Shown in pieces: positions 35,440-43,250 of a stretch of DNA of 64,000 nt. The stretch is from Cyclobacteriaceae bacterium (GTDB lineage Bacteria; Bacteroidota; Bacteroidia; Cytophagales; Cyclobacteriaceae), in contig JAKISE010000001.1 of assembly GCA_021648745.1 (NCBI GenBank), positions 1 to 64,000 on the forward strand. Direction: 5' to 3'. The notes below the pieces were generated by a model that saw nothing but the letters and a program-made list of their open reading frames with translations, had not been told where the DNA came from and did no database searches. The position numbers and the translations under genes were made by a program. The stretch's first letter is position 1, and every line of letters starts with the position of its first letter.

Positions 35440-36804
35440 TTAATATTCTATTAATCGTTCGTAAATACCCTTGTTAATAAAGGTGTTTAAAATATGCTGT
35501 ACATTGCGGTTGTTCGAGTACGATTTAATCACTTCATTTATTGCGTTTGTTCCACTATTAACTATCTGCAAAGGAGCAAAGCCAAAGCCCACATACCTGC
35601 CGTCTTTTACTTGCACAATAGTACGTTCATTTAATGATCGTCCTTTGTCAACCACAAAAACATTTTGAATGGTAAATCTAAAGGTGCTTAACGCTTCCAT
35701 CACTCGCTTGTTATACTCTTCAGAAAGTTCCTTGCCAATACAAGCACCGTTACACTGCTTAATTTTATAATGAAAACATGCTCCCTTAGATTTGTTTAAA
35801 TTAGTTAACGTAAGGCAAAGATTAAACTCTTCATTCAATTTGTAGAGATGCTCTATTCCTTCTTTTCGAGACCCATAAGCAGTTAAAGGCAATGAGCCTT
35901 CTTTAATTTTTCTTAACTCCAGTCGAACGAAGCCGTCTAATTGCTGATCTGTAAATAGGCCATATTGAAAGTAGGTACGCTTTTGAGCACTATTGAAAAA
36001 CGGTTTTTTTTCTTTAATTTCATTCGATTCTTTTAGCAATGCCACTAGCTCGCTTCCTGTAATTTCAAAATCTATGTCTGCAATTTCTTTGCGCATTGCC
36101 AGACCTTTTTTTGTCTGACTATTAAGCATATGAGTCATTACACGTTTGCGAATATTTTTGCTTTTTCCTACATAAATCAATTCTTGATCCGAATTAAAGA
36201 AATAATAGACCCCTGCATCTTGAGGTAGCGTATTTATTTGCTCTGCACTAATATTAGCATTTTCAAATTTAGGATCACAGGGTTTTATGTTTCCTGAAAC
36301 TATCTTTTTTGAATCTAATGAAATCAAAATTTCAAATAACTTAACAGTGGCCTCTGCATCTCCTCCTGCGCGGTGCCGGCCATTTATCTCTATGCCTAAA
36401 TTATCAGCCAATTTGCCTAAGCTATACGAAGGCTGGAGCGGAATGAGTTTGCGGCTAAGTTTTACGGTGCACAGTTTTTCTCGTGTAAAATCAAATCCTA
36501 ATTTTTTAAATTCTGCCCTGATAATGGTGTAATCAAAGTTTACGGAGTGGGCTACAAAAATAGCGCCCTCTGTAATCTCAATGATTTGTTTGGCAACTTC
36601 AAAAAACTTAGGTGCCCCAACCACCATATCATTACTAATGCCTGTAAGTTGGGTGATAAATGGAGGAATGTAAGTTTCAGGATCAATTAAGGTAATAAAG
36701 GTGTCAACCACCTGTTCGCCATCGTGCCGATACACCGCAATTTCAGTTATTTTGGAGTTCTTTAAACTGCCTCCATTTGTTTCAATATCCACGATGGCAT
36801 ACAT
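35440..36804 (-). CDS. DnaQ-type exonuclease fused to a GIY-YIG (UvrC-N-like) endonuclease
   Basis: A 454-residue protein with two nuclease domains. Residues 1-165 form a DEDDh 3'-5' exonuclease: AIVDIETNGG (first acidic pair), TEIAVYRHDG, VNFDYTIIRAEF and HRAGGDAEATVKLF. Residues about 195-280 form a GIY-YIG domain: DAGVYYFFNSDQELIYVGKSKNIRKRV, like the N-terminal nuclease of UvrC and Cho. The C-terminal 170 residues carry a Cys cluster (ACFHYKIKQCNGACIG) as in UvrC. This fusion is known in several bacterial groups and probably acts in nucleotide excision repair. It begins 21 bp from a hairpin repeat (36824-36916). Confidence 0.9.
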   Translation of the reverse strand: MYAIVDIETNGGSLKNSKITEIAVYRHDGEQVVDTFITLIDPETYIPPFITQLTGISNDMVVGAPKFFEVAKQIIEITEGAIFVAHSVNFDYTIIRAEFKKLGFDFTREKLCTVKLSRKLIPLQPSYSLGKLADNLGIEINGRHRAGGDAEATVKLFEILISLDSKKIVSGNIKPCDPKFENANISAEQINTLPQDAGVYYFFNSDQELIYVGKSKNIRKRVMTHMLNSQTKKGLAMRKEIADIDFEITGSELVALLKESNEIKEKKPFFNSAQKRTYFQYGLFTDQQLDGFVRLELRKIKEGSLPLTAYGSRKEGIEHLYKLNEEFNLCLTLTNLNKSKGACFHYKIKQCNGACIGKELSEEYNKRVMEALSTFRFTIQNVFVVDKGRSLNERTIVQVKDGRYVGFGFAPLQIVNSGTNAINEVIKSYSNNRNVQHILNTFINKGIYERLIEY

Positions 36805-36823
36805 TTTTCAAATATACATACAA

Positions 36824-36916
36824 CCTTCAGTCATCGGATGAATGTTTTTCAAAATGCTTCTGAAGGTTAGAAGTAATGGTGATTTTTATGGGCAAATCAT
36901 CCGATGACTTTGAAGG
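36824..36916. repeat. Hairpin element with 13-bp perfect inverted ends
   Basis: AGTCATCGGATGA (36829-36841) and its exact complement TCATCCGATGACT (36897-36909) lie 55 bp apart. The pairing extends outward to CCTTC/GAAGG with a two-base bulge. About 93 bp in all, too short to code. It lies in the divergent promoter region between the exonuclease and PfkB kinase genes. Only one copy is in the window. Confidence 0.65.
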
Positions 36917-36955
36917 AATGACAATCCTAGATGAAAGTTTTATCAATACTATCAC

Positions 36956-36963
36956 TATTTTTG
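36956..36963 (+). promoter_or_regulatory. Putative -7 box TATTTTTG
   Basis: An exact match to TAnnTTTG 23 bp before the kinase start codon. No clear TTTG is seen at the -33 position. Confidence 0.45.
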
Positions 36964-36985
36964 CCCTCCAATTTGACTATTAGAA

Positions 36986-37984
36986 ATGAAAAAATATAAC
37001 GTATATGGCATTGGTAATGCCTTGGTAGATATTGAATTTGAAGTAGAAGAAGAATTCTTTAAAGAAAATGAGATTGAAAAAGGTGTTATGACCTTAGTTG
37101 ATGAAGAACGCCAAACAAAAATGGTAAAGGCCATTGATGGAGAACGAATCAAAAAACAAGGGGGTGGTTCAGCAGCTAACACAATGATTGGTGTGAGCCA
37201 ATTTGGAGGAAGCGGGTTTTATTCGTGCAAAGTTGCTAATGATGATTATGGCAAGTTTTACATGAACGACCTTACCAAAGCAGGGTTGGACACAAACCTT
37301 AATCAAGACAAACTTGAAGAAGGTATTACAGGAAAATGCTTGGTAATGGTTACACCTGATGCTGATAGAACAATGAATACTTTTTTAGGCATTACTGCCA
37401 CATTAGATAGTTCTGCTATTAATGAAGAGGCTATTAAAAATGCAGATTATGTATATATTGAAGGCTATCTAATTACTTCGGATAATGGCAAAGAGGCAAT
37501 GAAACAAACCAAAGCATTGGCAGAAAAGCATGGTGTTAAAACAAGTATTACTTTGTCTGACCCAGCCATTGTTAATTTCTTTAAGCCTAGTTTTGAAGAA
37601 GTAATTGGCAAAGGCGTTGATCTTCTTTTTTGCAATGAGAATGAAGCCATGCAATACACAGGAACCGATAATTTATTAGAAGCTCGTGAAAAATTAAAGT
37701 TCATCGCCAAGCGATTTGCTATCACTTTAGGTAAAAATGGAGCCATGATTTTTGATGGTGATACGTTTATAGATATTGAGTCGTATAAAGTAGATGCTAT
37801 TGACAGTAATGGTGCAGGCGATATGTTTGCAGGAGCCTTTTTATATGGAATTACCAACGGACATAGTTATGCCAATGCTGGAAAAATTGCAAGTCTGGCG
37901 GCTTCTAAAATAGTGTCTAAGTTTGGGCCAAGGTTAGAAGAGGGACAAGCGAAGGAAATTTTAACTAGTGTTGTAGTTGCTTAG
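36986..37984 (+). CDS. PfkB-family kinase, likely adenosine kinase
   Basis: A 332-residue sugar/nucleoside kinase. PfkB signature 1 lies in GGGSAANTMIGVSQFGG, and signature 2 with the catalytic Asp lies in DSNGAGDMFAGAFLYG. The N-terminus (KYNVYGIGNALVDIEFEV) and the overall length fit the adenosine kinase branch common in Bacteroidota, which phosphorylates adenosine to AMP; ribokinase-type activity cannot be excluded. It is monocistronic: divergent from the gene on the left and convergent with the BCCT gene on the right across a hairpin. Confidence 0.88.
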   Translation: MKKYNVYGIGNALVDIEFEVEEEFFKENEIEKGVMTLVDEERQTKMVKAIDGERIKKQGGGSAANTMIGVSQFGGSGFYSCKVANDDYGKFYMNDLTKAGLDTNLNQDKLEEGITGKCLVMVTPDADRTMNTFLGITATLDSSAINEEAIKNADYVYIEGYLITSDNGKEAMKQTKALAEKHGVKTSITLSDPAIVNFFKPSFEEVIGKGVDLLFCNENEAMQYTGTDNLLEAREKLKFIAKRFAITLGKNGAMIFDGDTFIDIESYKVDAIDSNGAGDMFAGAFLYGITNGHSYANAGKIASLAASKIVSKFGPRLEEGQAKEILTSVVVA

Positions 37985-37991
37985 TTTGATG

Positions 37992-38048
37992 GTGTTGTAG
38001 TGATTAAGTTTATGGGGTTTAAACCACAACACTTAAACACTACAACAC
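37992..38048. terminator. Long hairpin between convergent genes
   Basis: The outer stem GTGTTGTAGTG/CACTACAACAC is perfect over 11 bp, and an inner stem TTAAGT/ACTTAA encloses GGTTTAAACC. It ends at the stop codon of the BCCT gene. T-runs are absent, so termination may be weak. Confidence 0.6.
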
Positions 38049-39565
38049 TAATAAGATTTCCAAATAAGTCTCACCATTCCTACAGCAACCACTAGCATTA
38101 AAAATAAAGCAGGCAATCCTCCAAGGTTAGAAAGCATCTTAATGCCATCCAAACCACTAGTTTCAGCATCACCTGAAAAGGAAATCATTACCCAAGCAAT
38201 GGTGCCGATTAGTACGCCCCAAATTACTTTCATCCACAAATAGGGCTCATCATCATTAATTGACTTAGAGCTGATGCCACTCATGGCGGTAGTGTTTGAA
38301 TCAGCAGCAGTTACATAACTTAAAAAGGCTGCTACTAAAAACACGAAAGAAGTAAGTTGAGATAACGGTAAATTGCCAAGAGTTGAGAATATTACTTTGC
38401 TAACACCGCCTTCTGAATTCAATACATTAAATAAAGGAGCAGCTTCAGTAATAGTATTATAATAAATTGAAGTGTTACTAAAAATCATCATCCAAACCAT
38501 TCCAAATAAAGAGGGGTAAATGAGATTAAATCGTATAAACTCTCTAACCGTATAACCTTTAGCTATTTTACCCAAAAAAAGTGCTGTAATGGGTGTCCAA
38601 GCAAGCCAATTACTCCAATAGAAAACCGTCCAACCTTGGCTCCAGGCTTTGCCTTCTTCTGTAAAACCAATGAGGCTACGTGAGAAAAAATGGGAGATAA
38701 ATTCCCAAATTCCTATGAATCCCCATTTCAAGATAAACAAGGTTGGTCCAAATACGAATATAAAAATTGCTAAGCCTATAAATATTTTAATGTTAATATC
38801 TGAGAGGGTTTTAATGCCTTTTTGCAGGCCACTAATAGACGATAAAATAAAGGTGCCTACAATTAAAACAGCCATTAAGCCAAGCGTTAGGTAACTGTAC
38901 TTTATGCCTGCTAATGTTTCTAAACCTCCAGCTAAAATTATTAACCCTGCACCTAAAGATGCGGCCATTCCAGCAATTAAGCTAAATAAACTAATGGCAT
39001 CTACAACCTTGCCTATTGGCCCAATGGCTCTTTCTCCGATGGCAGGGTAAATCATGGCACCCAATGTAAATGGTTGTTTTAAATTATAATAGCTCCAGGC
39101 AAATGCGAGCCCAGCCATCGTGTAGATTCCATACGGTATAAATGTCCAATGCAAGTACATCGTTGAAATGGAAAAACCTATAGCGGCACTTGAATTTGGC
39201 TCCAACCCTAGTCCTGGGGGTGGTTCGTGCAAATGAAATAAAGGTTCAGCTGTTCCCCAGAATAAAATTCCGGTTGCTATGGTGGTACATAAGGTAATGG
39301 AAAACCATCTCCATTTAGTTAATAAAGGACTTGCTTCTTGACCTCCAATTTTGTTTTTTCCTAAAGGAGAAAAATAGGCAATGATAGATAACGATAAGAA
39401 AACTAATACACTGACGGAAATCAATTCGCCAAATGTGGATAAAATCCAAGTATTGATTTTTGTTGTGAGTTGGATAAACCCATTAGTGTTCCCTAAACTG
39501 TAGCCTGTTACCACTAGCATTAGAATAAAAATAGGCCAGAATACGGAGTGTTGAATTCTTTTCAA
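38048..39565 (-). CDS. BCCT family betaine/carnitine/choline transporter
   Basis: A 505-residue secondary transporter with about 12 membrane segments. The family's glycine-rich and Trp-rich signatures are present: GTAEPLFHLHEPP near residue 100, and FYWSNWLAWTPITALFLGKIAKG near 340. It imports quaternary ammonium compounds, usually for osmotic protection, with Na+ or H+. The substrate cannot be told. It stands alone, and the cytoplasmic C-terminal tail is short, so osmosensing by a long tail is not indicated. Confidence 0.93.
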   Translation of the reverse strand: MKRIQHSVFWPIFILMLVVTGYSLGNTNGFIQLTTKINTWILSTFGELISVSVLVFLSLSIIAYFSPLGKNKIGGQEASPLLTKWRWFSITLCTTIATGILFWGTAEPLFHLHEPPPGLGLEPNSSAAIGFSISTMYLHWTFIPYGIYTMAGLAFAWSYYNLKQPFTLGAMIYPAIGERAIGPIGKVVDAISLFSLIAGMAASLGAGLIILAGGLETLAGIKYSYLTLGLMAVLIVGTFILSSISGLQKGIKTLSDINIKIFIGLAIFIFVFGPTLFILKWGFIGIWEFISHFFSRSLIGFTEEGKAWSQGWTVFYWSNWLAWTPITALFLGKIAKGYTVREFIRFNLIYPSLFGMVWMMIFSNTSIYYNTITEAAPLFNVLNSEGGVSKVIFSTLGNLPLSQLTSFVFLVAAFLSYVTAADSNTTAMSGISSKSINDDEPYLWMKVIWGVLIGTIAWVMISFSGDAETSGLDGIKMLSNLGGLPALFLMLVVAVGMVRLIWKSY

Positions 39566-39835
39566 GAGGAGGAGGATGTTTTACTTTATAAACATAGTGT
39601 ATTTCTCGCTGAATTCTGACTAATTAGTTACTCAGTAAACTTCAATGAAAGGCAATTGATTTATAGCATGCCAAAGTATAAATTTTAACCCTTAGCTATT
39701 TTATTGGGTAATGGTAAACAAAGAGCTTTCATTTTATTAAATCAGGATTCTTCACTTCGTTCTTTCTATGAAGACTAGAAACATTGCTTGATGAAATGGA
39801 TGAATTGAGGACTTAGTTTATTAACTTAACAGCTG
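39566..39835. other. Intergenic, nothing recognised
   Basis: This stretch between the BCCT gene and repeat copy B contains no open frame, RNA gene or strong promoter that I can support. Confidence 0.5.
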
Positions 39836-40010
39836 TTAAACCCGAAATATGCAATAGAAATTCTATTACTAATACAAACTGCTGCAAATCAGTCGTTTTA
39901 CTAAGTTTATCCTCTTAACCATAGCGGTGCTATGCTTTTTGAATATAAACTTCTGATTTATTGCATTTTGTCTTCTCATTACGAATTCTATTGCATAATC
40001 CGGGTTAAAC
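39836..40010 (-). repeat. MITE-like repeat family 2, copy B
   Basis: About 175 bp, the inverted homologue of the repeat at 4716-4890. Ends read TTAAACCCGAAATATGCAAT and the complement of TTGCATAATCCGGGTTAA. The inner palindrome CATAGCGGTGCTATG is shared. It lies immediately upstream of the serine hydrolase gene, ending 12 bp before its ATG, so it supplies the promoter-proximal region of that gene. Confidence 0.8.
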
Positions 40011-40021
40011 CCCAGAAAATA

Positions 40022-41344
40022 ATGAAAAAAGTAAAGCAATTGTTTCTAATTATAATTTTTTTCAGTGCCATAAAAGTAAGTGCGCAAGAGTTTAATAGAG
40101 CAAAAATGGATAGCCTTTTCGCTCGAATTGACGAACACCAGAAAGGAATGGGATCTATCGCTATTTATAAGGGTGACTCAGAGGTGTATCAGAAGTCTAT
40201 TGGTTTTGCAAGTATAGCAGATAAAAATAAAGCAAGTGTAGAGACCAAATATAGAATTGGTTCTATATCCAAAACGTTTACAGCTACCATAATTATGCAG
40301 CTTATAAATGATGGAAAATTAGAATTAAGCACAAAATTAAGTAGCTATTATCCTGAGATTAAGAACTCTAGTGAGATAAGCATCGAACATTTGTTAAGGC
40401 ATCGTAGTGGAATCTTTAATTTTACAAATGCACAGAATTACACTTCATGGATGGAGAAACCGATTTCGAAACAAGCATTGACTAGTAAAATTGCCACTTA
40501 TGAATCTGTATTTAAACCAAACACTAAGGCTGAGTACTCAAACTCAAATTATGTGTTACTCTCCTTCATCGCAGAAAAAATTAAGTCAAAAGAGTTTAGC
40601 GAAATAATACAAAAACAAATTTGTAAACCTTGTGCTCTCAAAAACACTTATTATGGCTCTAAAATTTCTGTGGCTAATAATGAGGCATTGTCATACACAA
40701 AATTAACTAATTGGGACCTATCAACTGAAACCGATATGTCTGTTCCCGTTGGAGCAGGAGCTATTGTATCAACACCATCTGACTTGAACTTATTCTTAAA
40801 CTGTTTATTTAACAACAAGCTAGTTAATGAAGAAACATTGGCAAAAATGATGGAGATTCAGGACGGTTATGGAATTGGATTATTGCGAGTTCCATTTTAT
40901 ACAAAATACACCTATGGCCACACAGGAGGTATTGATGGGTTTCGATCAAACGCATTTTATTTCCCGGAGGATAAAGTTTCTATTTCGTATCTATCAAACG
41001 GGGTAGTAATGCCTTTGAACGATATTCTTATTGGTGCATTAAGCATCTACTATGGGTTGGATTTTGAGCTGCCAGAATTTAAGACTGGATTAGAACTTAC
41101 ATCTGAAGAGTTAGACAAATACCTAGGTGTGTACTCCAGCCCTACGTTTCCGTTAAAAATTACAATAACAAAAAAAGGTAATGCTTTATTTGCTCAAGCA
41201 ACAGGGCAGTCGTCATTTCCATTGGAGGCGTATGAGATTGATAAATTTAAATTTGACCAAGCTATGCTAAAAATGGAATTTAACCCAAAGGAAAATCAAG
41301 TTACCTTACTACAGGGTGAAGGAAAATTTTTGCTAACAACCTGA
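40022..41344 (+). CDS. Exported serine hydrolase, beta-lactamase class C/DD-peptidase family
   Basis: I start at the ATG of MKKVKQLFLIIIFFSAIKVS (40022); a longer frame from 39932 lies in the repeat and is not real. After the signal peptide the family triad motifs appear: SISK (Ser81, Lys84), YSN for YxN, and HTGG for KTG. Such proteins are esterases, DD-peptidases or beta-lactamases; antibiotic resistance is not implied. The 3' end is altered by MITE copy 4: the last codons are ACA ACC TGA, where ACC TGA comes from the MITE. Without it the frame would read one Lys and one Glu further to TAG. Confidence 0.9.
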   Translation: MKKVKQLFLIIIFFSAIKVSAQEFNRAKMDSLFARIDEHQKGMGSIAIYKGDSEVYQKSIGFASIADKNKASVETKYRIGSISKTFTATIIMQLINDGKLELSTKLSSYYPEIKNSSEISIEHLLRHRSGIFNFTNAQNYTSWMEKPISKQALTSKIATYESVFKPNTKAEYSNSNYVLLSFIAEKIKSKEFSEIIQKQICKPCALKNTYYGSKISVANNEALSYTKLTNWDLSTETDMSVPVGAGAIVSTPSDLNLFLNCLFNNKLVNEETLAKMMEIQDGYGIGLLRVPFYTKYTYGHTGGIDGFRSNAFYFPEDKVSISYLSNGVVMPLNDILIGALSIYYGLDFELPEFKTGLELTSEELDKYLGVYSSPTFPLKITITKKGNALFAQATGQSSFPLEAYEIDKFKFDQAMLKMEFNPKENQVTLLQGEGKFLLTT

Positions 41345-41601
41345 GTTCGGGATAAGGAATAGCTGCCAGAAAATAAAATAGTAGGTGAGCTTTTTAATAT
41401 AAAAAGCAAAGATATAATGGATTATTTCAAGATTTTTATCTTCAAAAGATTGCCTGCTAGATATTTTCCCTTTGGGCTTTAACGAAACTTCCCTAAACCT
41501 CCTTATATTTTCTTGAATTAACCCGTTAGTCCTACAAAAACCTAAGTTGTTTATGAAAGTTTCGATTAAAGCTGACAGCATTCCTTATCCCGAACTCAGG
41601 T
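41339..41601 (+). mobile_element. MITE family 1, copy 4 (263 bp)
   Basis: Terminal inverted repeats begin ACCTGAGTTCGGGATAAGGA. Target duplication TAACA lies at 41334-41338 and 41602-41606. The interior matches copy 3 but is more diverged. The inverted repeats differ from copies 2 and 3 at matching positions on both ends (GGATA/TATCC versus ACCTA/TAGGT), so it is a subfamily. It lies across the end of the serine hydrolase gene. Confidence 0.93.
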
Positions 41602-41738
41602 TAACAAAGGAATAGCCCCTTTTTATAACTTTATCGAGGTGACTATACCCCCCCTAAATCATTGGACTACTATCACACTTTTCAACAATTGTTTTGTAGA
41701 ATTGTGCAACAAATAAATACTAATCAAACAAGACTAAA

Positions 41739-43097
41739 ATGAAACTACGAATGCTTTGGACACTCCTATTGGCAGTGTTCATAGGAAGTGCGTATGCACA
41801 AGAAGGCCGTATTAAATTTGAAGAATACGACCTCGACAACGGATTGCATGTTATTCTACATCAGGATAACACAACTCCTATTGTAACGGTATCTGTTCTT
41901 TACCATGTAGGTTCCAAAAACGAACCAAAAGGAAGAACAGGTTTTGCTCACTTTTTTGAACATCTTATGTTCGAAGGGTCTCCTAATATTGAAAGAGGGC
42001 AGTTTTTTAAGATTATTGAAGCGGCAGGTGGTTCGTTAAATGCTAATACCTCGCACGATAGAACCTTCTATTATGAAACCTTACCTTCTAATCAATTAGA
42101 ACTTGGACTTTATATGGAATCTGAAAGAATGTTGCATGCAAAAATTGATTCTACGGGTATTGCAACCCAAAAAGAGGTGGTAAAGGAAGAAAAAAGGATG
42201 CGTATCGATAACCGCCCTTATATGAGCTTTCAAGAAAAGATGTTTAAAGCGGCTTACCATGGTACTAATTACGAATGGACTCCTATTGGATCATTTGCTG
42301 ATATAGATGCCGCTACCAATCAGGATTTTACAGACTTTTACAACACATTTTATGTGCCTAATAATGCCACGCTTTCAATAGCAGGAGATATTGATAAAGC
42401 GCAAGTAAAAGAACTGGTTGCTAAATATTTTGCTGAAATTAAAAAAGGGACAAGTGAAATTCCAAGGCCAACGATAGTGGCCCCAGATATGGGTGGAGAA
42501 GTAAAGGAAGAGGTTTTTGATAATGTACAACTTTCTGCCGTTATGTATGGCTACAGAATGCCAAAGCAAGGCACGGATGATTATTATGCCTTACAAATGT
42601 TAACTACCTTGCTTTCTGGAGGCCAAAGCTCTCGACTTTATAAAGAGTTGGTAGATAAAGAAGAAATTGCTGCGCAAGTATTTGCTTTTCCGTATTCATT
42701 AGAAGAAGGTGGCTTATTTATTACTATTGGTTTAGCCAATTTAGGTAAATCCCCAGAAGACTTGGATGCGGCTATGCAAAAGCAAATCGATTTGGTAAAA
42801 GAAGAATTAATAAGCGATACTGAGTATCAAAAGCTGCAGAACCAAATGGAGAACAACTTTGTTTCAAGCAATTCAACCGTGCAAGGTATAGCCGAGAGCT
42901 TAGCTGATTATTATGTGTACTTTGGAGATGCGAACTTAATTAATAGTGAGATAGATCGCTATATGAAGGTTACTAAAGAAGACATTATGAATGTTGCCAA
43001 AAAATACTTAACCAAAGACAATAGGGTTAACCTTTACTACTTACCAAAATCGGCTCAGCAAAAGCCCGAGGATGCAGCAGTAGAAACAGATAACTAA
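41739..43097 (+). CDS. M16 family zinc peptidase, catalytic subunit
   Basis: A 452-residue pitrilysin-family protease with a signal peptide (MLWTLLLAVFIGSAYA). The inverted zinc motif HFFEH is intact (His71, Glu74, His75), with the downstream Glu in the family's usual position. Length fits the two-domain bacterial M16B subunit. The next gene, 153 bp downstream, encodes a second M16 protein without the zinc motif, which is the usual catalytic/non-catalytic pair. Likely periplasmic, with peptides as substrate. Confidence 0.94.
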   Translation: MKLRMLWTLLLAVFIGSAYAQEGRIKFEEYDLDNGLHVILHQDNTTPIVTVSVLYHVGSKNEPKGRTGFAHFFEHLMFEGSPNIERGQFFKIIEAAGGSLNANTSHDRTFYYETLPSNQLELGLYMESERMLHAKIDSTGIATQKEVVKEEKRMRIDNRPYMSFQEKMFKAAYHGTNYEWTPIGSFADIDAATNQDFTDFYNTFYVPNNATLSIAGDIDKAQVKELVAKYFAEIKKGTSEIPRPTIVAPDMGGEVKEEVFDNVQLSAVMYGYRMPKQGTDDYYALQMLTTLLSGGQSSRLYKELVDKEEIAAQVFAFPYSLEEGGLFITIGLANLGKSPEDLDAAMQKQIDLVKEELISDTEYQKLQNQMENNFVSSNSTVQGIAESLADYYVYFGDANLINSEIDRYMKVTKEDIMNVAKKYLTKDNRVNLYYLPKSAQQKPEDAAVETDN

Positions 43098-43183
43098 TTA
43101 AAATGTTAATCTTCTAAAATGAAAATCCAACTCTCACAGGTCATTCTAAATTTAGTTCAGAATCTTTTATCGAGTTATTTTAG

Positions 43184-43204
43184 ATGCTGAAACGAGTTCA
43201 GCAT
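43184..43204. repeat. Small palindrome between M16 genes
   Basis: ATGCTGAA and TTCAGCAT flank five bases. A GATGCTGAAAC...GTTCAGCATGAC hairpin of this kind is, from memory, common between genes in Bacteroidota. Only one copy is in the window. Confidence 0.5.
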
Positions 43205-43250
43205 GACTAAGGGAAATTCTCTTTTAGAGTACTATTAAAACAATTTTAAA

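Noticed and set aside
39932..40021. N-terminal extension of the serine hydrolase
   Set aside because: It lies in repeat copy B and precedes a clean signal peptide starting at 40022.
40022..41344. Antibiotic-resistance beta-lactamase
   Set aside because: SxxK, YxN and HTGG are shared by many esterases and DD-peptidases; nothing here shows drug hydrolysis.
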